DNA of 24,898 nt. Origin: a virus. Of this stretch, positions 22,131-24,898 are shown in pieces. The stretch spans positions 1 through 24,898 of the IMG/VR virus record IMGVR_UViG_3300027881_000071; one strand, 5' to 3'. Both the position numbers and the translations under genes were made by a program. Every line of letters starts with the position of its first letter. The first letter of the stretch is position 1. The notes below the pieces were generated by a model that did not search any database, was not told the DNA's origin, and saw only the letters and a list, made by a program, of their open reading frames with translations.

Positions 22131-24898
22131 ATGGCACAAGACCCATACGGCACCCCGGCTTACGGGATACCCAACCGATTTAAGACACCCGAACAGCGCC
22201 ACGCTGACCGGCTCCGCAAGGTTTCGGGTGGCATACAGTCCCGTGGTGGTGAGCCTTCATGGATAGGTGCTGGCTTAGCCAGAAGCCTGTTCGCTTCCAT
22301 GGGATCATCCTTCGTTTCCGGCTTCGCTTCCGATGCCAAAACACTCGATTATGTCTTCGATGCTGACATCCTTAAAGACACCGATAAAGCCCTGAGTGAG
22401 ATCGCCGCTAACATTGATCGGTGGAAACCAAAGGCTGTCGCTGAGCTGGAAGGTAAGCAATTTATAAAAGACACTGGCGAGTTTGGTGATGCGTGGGGTG
22501 ACCTGTATTCCTACACCGAACTAGCTGGTTCAGGGCTGGGTTCGATAGCCGCCATGATACTCGGTGGCGGTATCTTTAAGCAGGTTGCGAAGGGGGGTCT
22601 GAAGGCATATACCACCAGAACCATACGAAAGCGTGCCGATGAAATAGTCAAGAAGGGCAAGGGCATTAAGGACGCTGAAGCGTTACGGATGGCCCGCAAT
22701 CAGGTCACTGACCTTGCTACAAAATATGACGCCGCACTGGGCGTAGGTGCATACGGTACGGCTGAAATGGCGATGGTGTCAGGTTCGGTCGGTAAGGCTA
22801 TCGAAGAAGAGGTCATGCGTGCGCCAGCCGAAGTACTGAACCAGTCGGAAGCATTTCGTACCATCTACTACGATATGATCGATAACTATGGGCTGGATCA
22901 CAATGCCGCCCATAACATGGCACGAACCAAGCTGTCTCGCGAGGCTGGTATCGAAGGTGCCAAGACGATAGCCATACCATCATTCATGCTCGGGTCTGTT
23001 GCCGGTCGGTACGTGGATAAGGCAATTAGTGGTCGGCTGTCCACGTCAACACTGAAGAATTTCGGTATCTTGGAAGGCGTCGAGATACCAACTGAGGCTG
23101 CTCAAGGTGGTACCGAGCAGTATGTGCAGAACAAGGTCTACAAGGATTTGATCGACAAGACCCGGAACCTGTACGAAGGCGTACCCGATGCTGCTTTCAG
23201 GGAAGGCATGGGTGTGGCATTTGGTGCATCGCCCCTGTCAGTTGTTGCTGCTCATCAGGCGGCTAAACAGCAGGGCACCAAGGAAGCGCTTGAAGACAAC
23301 GAAATGGCGCTGATCGATCAAGCCTTGCGAGTCAATGAAGCCGAAGCTAACGAAGCCCTCAAAATCCAAGACCCGCTTGAACGCGCCGAAGCACTGGCCG
23401 GAATCATTTCGCGTGGCAAGCCTGAGTTCAAAGACGTTGACCTGACTCAACCCATCGGAGGCGAAGAAGACCCGTTCATCGAGTTGACTGATGAAAATCT
23501 TGCCGCGTATGAAGAGGAAGAACGGAAGCGGGCTGAAGAAGAAGCTGGCGGTGAGATACCCCCAGAGGCTCCAGTTGAGCCTGTACCGGGCGATACCGGC
23601 CCACCACCCGAAACTACAGGTGGGGGTGAGGTCGGGCCAACACCACCAGCAGGGGGTGTAGAGCCACCCACTGAGACACCACCCGAGACACCAGTTGAGC
23701 CTGTTCCACCGGGTGAACCCCCAGCAGAGCCTGTTACAGAGCCACCTGTGACCCCGCCGGTCGAGATACCGCCTGAGACACCACCGGTTGAAGAGCCACC
23801 AGTTGAGCTGCCACCAGCGGCTGAAGCAGACGTGCCTGCTCACAAGGCTAACTTCGAAGCGTTCAGGGCAGGGAAAGAGCAAGGCTCATACACTCCTGAG
23901 CCACCTGCTGCTGCTGGCGCTATTGCCGCTATGGCTACCGCCACCAAAGCAGATACCGTCGATGTCGATGAAATCCTGAACCTGCCAAGAACGGAGCTTA
24001 ATGCGTTAGGCAAGATGCTCGGATTTAAGACAGCGAAGAGCCGGGAGAAGTTGCGCGAGGCAGTTGTATTCGCCAGCAACCTTATCAATACGCCTATTGG
24101 TGAAATGAGTAGCGCCGAAGAAAACGAGGCGCGGGCGAAGCTGAATGAATTTCTATTAGAGCCTTACTCAACAGCACCGGGGATAGCAACCGCACTTCAA
24201 CTCGCTGACTTTCAAATGAAGGCTGAAGATGCTGCTGGTGAGTTCTATGATCGGGCACAGCACCGTGAGGCTATTGAAGCGGCTATTGAAACCGGAGACT
24301 TTACCCTTGAGGATTTTAATGCCCTACCAGAAAGCGACCAAACAGCTTATGCCGATATTGGCAGGAAATTACGTTCTGACGCAACACCAACTCCCACCCC
24401 TGAAACCCCTGAAGGTGGTGAAGAAGGTGGTGAAGAAGGCGGCGGCACTCCCCCAGCGGAACCACCAACTGAACCGGTAGGGCCGAAACCTCCACCAACT
24501 CCACCAACCCCGCCTGCTGAAGAGCCAGTACCTGAGACTCCGGTTGCGGAAGGTGAGCAACCATGGAGTAGTGAAGGTGGATTGACCGGCACACAGCAAG
24601 TCGGTGAAAAGACCGGCGGCACCCGCATCACTATCCCGAATGTCAGGTTTATCGATGATGAAGATGGATTCGACAAGGCAGTACTGAAGTTTGATAAAGA
24701 AGGCAATCTGATAACAGTCAGGCTTTATGAGGCACCACCGGAAGACGGCAGTATGCCTTCGTCTATAACCATAGACCCCGGTTACGTTTTAGAACCCGAT
24801 GGGAAAACTACTCGCAAGTTCAATGTCAATGAAGTGGATCGGCTTTTTAAGCAGGCCAAGTTGGAGCAGGATAAAACTGTACCCGGCGGTGGAGAACC
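22131..24898 (+). CDS. Very large internal virion protein, N-terminal part (runs off window)
   Basis: The ATG at 22131 (GAGG upstream) opens a frame with no stop to the window end, giving 922 residues so far. Residues 40-400 are Ala/Gly-rich helices with three hydrophobic stretches (about 134-150, 282-295, 361-375) and the motif E-I-P-T-E-A-A-Q-G-G-T-E-Q (319-331). This resembles large podovirus internal or polyvalent proteins. Two Pro/Glu/Thr/Gly-rich linkers follow (about 472-567 and 750-805). Between them a short helical unit at 613-648 (I-L-N-L-P-R-T-E-L-N-A-L-G-K) resembles SAP/HeH DNA-binding folds. The product would be ejected with DNA to span the envelope, as gp16 of T7. Enzyme domains, if any, lie beyond the edge. 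Confidence 0.75.
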   Translation, partial: MAQDPYGTPAYGIPNRFKTPEQRHADRLRKVSGGIQSRGGEPSWIGAGLARSLFASMGSSFVSGFASDAKTLDYVFDADILKDTDKALSEIAANIDRWKPKAVAELEGKQFIKDTGEFGDAWGDLYSYTELAGSGLGSIAAMILGGGIFKQVAKGGLKAYTTRTIRKRADEIVKKGKGIKDAEALRMARNQVTDLATKYDAALGVGAYGTAEMAMVSGSVGKAIEEEVMRAPAEVLNQSEAFRTIYYDMIDNYGLDHNAAHNMARTKLSREAGIEGAKTIAIPSFMLGSVAGRYVDKAISGRLSTSTLKNFGILEGVEIPTEAAQGGTEQYVQNKVYKDLIDKTRNLYEGVPDAAFREGMGVAFGASPLSVVAAHQAAKQQGTKEALEDNEMALIDQALRVNEAEANEALKIQDPLERAEALAGIISRGKPEFKDVDLTQPIGGEEDPFIELTDENLAAYEEEERKRAEEEAGGEIPPEAPVEPVPGDTGPPPETTGGGEVGPTPPAGGVEPPTETPPETPVEPVPPGEPPAEPVTEPPVTPPVEIPPETPPVEEPPVELPPAAEADVPAHKANFEAFRAGKEQGSYTPEPPAAAGAIAAMATATKADTVDVDEILNLPRTELNALGKMLGFKTAKSREKLREAVVFASNLINTPIGEMSSAEENEARAKLNEFLLEPYSTAPGIATALQLADFQMKAEDAAGEFYDRAQHREAIEAAIETGDFTLEDFNALPESDQTAYADIGRKLRSDATPTPTPETPEGGEEGGEEGGGTPPAEPPTEPVGPKPPPTPPTPPAEEPVPETPVAEGEQPWSSEGGLTGTQQVGEKTGGTRITIPNVRFIDDEDGFDKAVLKFDKEGNLITVRLYEAPPEDGSMPSSITIDPGYVLEPDGKTTRKFNVNEVDRLFKQAKLEQDKTVPGGGE

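Noticed and set aside
23238-23882. 214-codon open frame on the minus strand
   Set aside because: It is the reverse of the Pro/Glu-rich linker of the large internal protein. Its product is unnaturally rich in Trp, Arg, Cys and Leu, and the plus-strand frame continues without a stop.

Overview
This window is a densely packed, single-strand (+) stretch of the virion-structure and lysis region of a short-tailed (podovirus-type) double-stranded DNA phage, probably infecting a Gram-negative bacterium. The phage assignment rests on the portal C-terminus, a scaffold gene followed by the major capsid gene, two head-to-tail connector genes, a nozzle-like tail protein, several fibre or adhesin proteins and a run of long internal virion (ejection) proteins. 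No tape measure, tail tube or sheath gene is visible. Genes mostly overlap by 1 to 20 bases (TAATG, TGATG, ATGA junctions), many have clear GGAG-type ribosome binding sites, and base composition looks fairly even at around half G+C. No integrase, terminase, replication gene, tRNA or CRISPR array lies in the window. No gene-free stretch exceeds about 110 bases.

Layout. (1) 3-911: 3' end of the portal gene, open at the left edge. (2) 947-3653: a small fibre-tip-like domain gene, a DUF5675 gene carrying a YkuD-like H-x-G...G-C motif (the only lysis enzyme candidate here), then five consecutive small membrane-protein genes. They include a holin-like protein, two spanin-like membrane/coil proteins, and one protein whose tail looks like a minimal YadA-type outer-membrane anchor. 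(3) 3650-7834: a large tail fibre/receptor-binding protein and five small, mostly unrecognised genes. (4) 7835-7945: an intergenic spacer with a T7-promoter-like sequence and a small hairpin. (5) 7946-9793: scaffold and major capsid genes, closed by a strong intrinsic terminator. (6) 9850-15829: small basic protein, two connector proteins, a fibre-like protein, a six-repeat kelch-like protein, a helical protein and the nozzle-like protein. (7) 15832-18938: an Asp-box propeller protein and a second fibre protein. (8) 18951-24898: two small genes and three ejection-type proteins. The last is at least 922 residues, has proline/glutamate-rich linkers and runs off the right edge.

How they may work together. 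Scaffold and capsid build the head on the portal. The connector proteins and the nozzle complete the short tail. The fibre and propeller proteins are candidate host-binding parts, and the internal proteins would pass DNA across the envelope at infection. The membrane-protein cluster next to DUF5675 is best read as the lysis cassette. It sits, unusually, between the portal and scaffold genes together with a fibre gene. The most unusual points are the YadA-like membrane protein in the lysis cluster, the DUF5675 active-site-like motif, the two different predicted beta-propellers among the tail genes, and the T7-promoter-like element before the scaffold gene.
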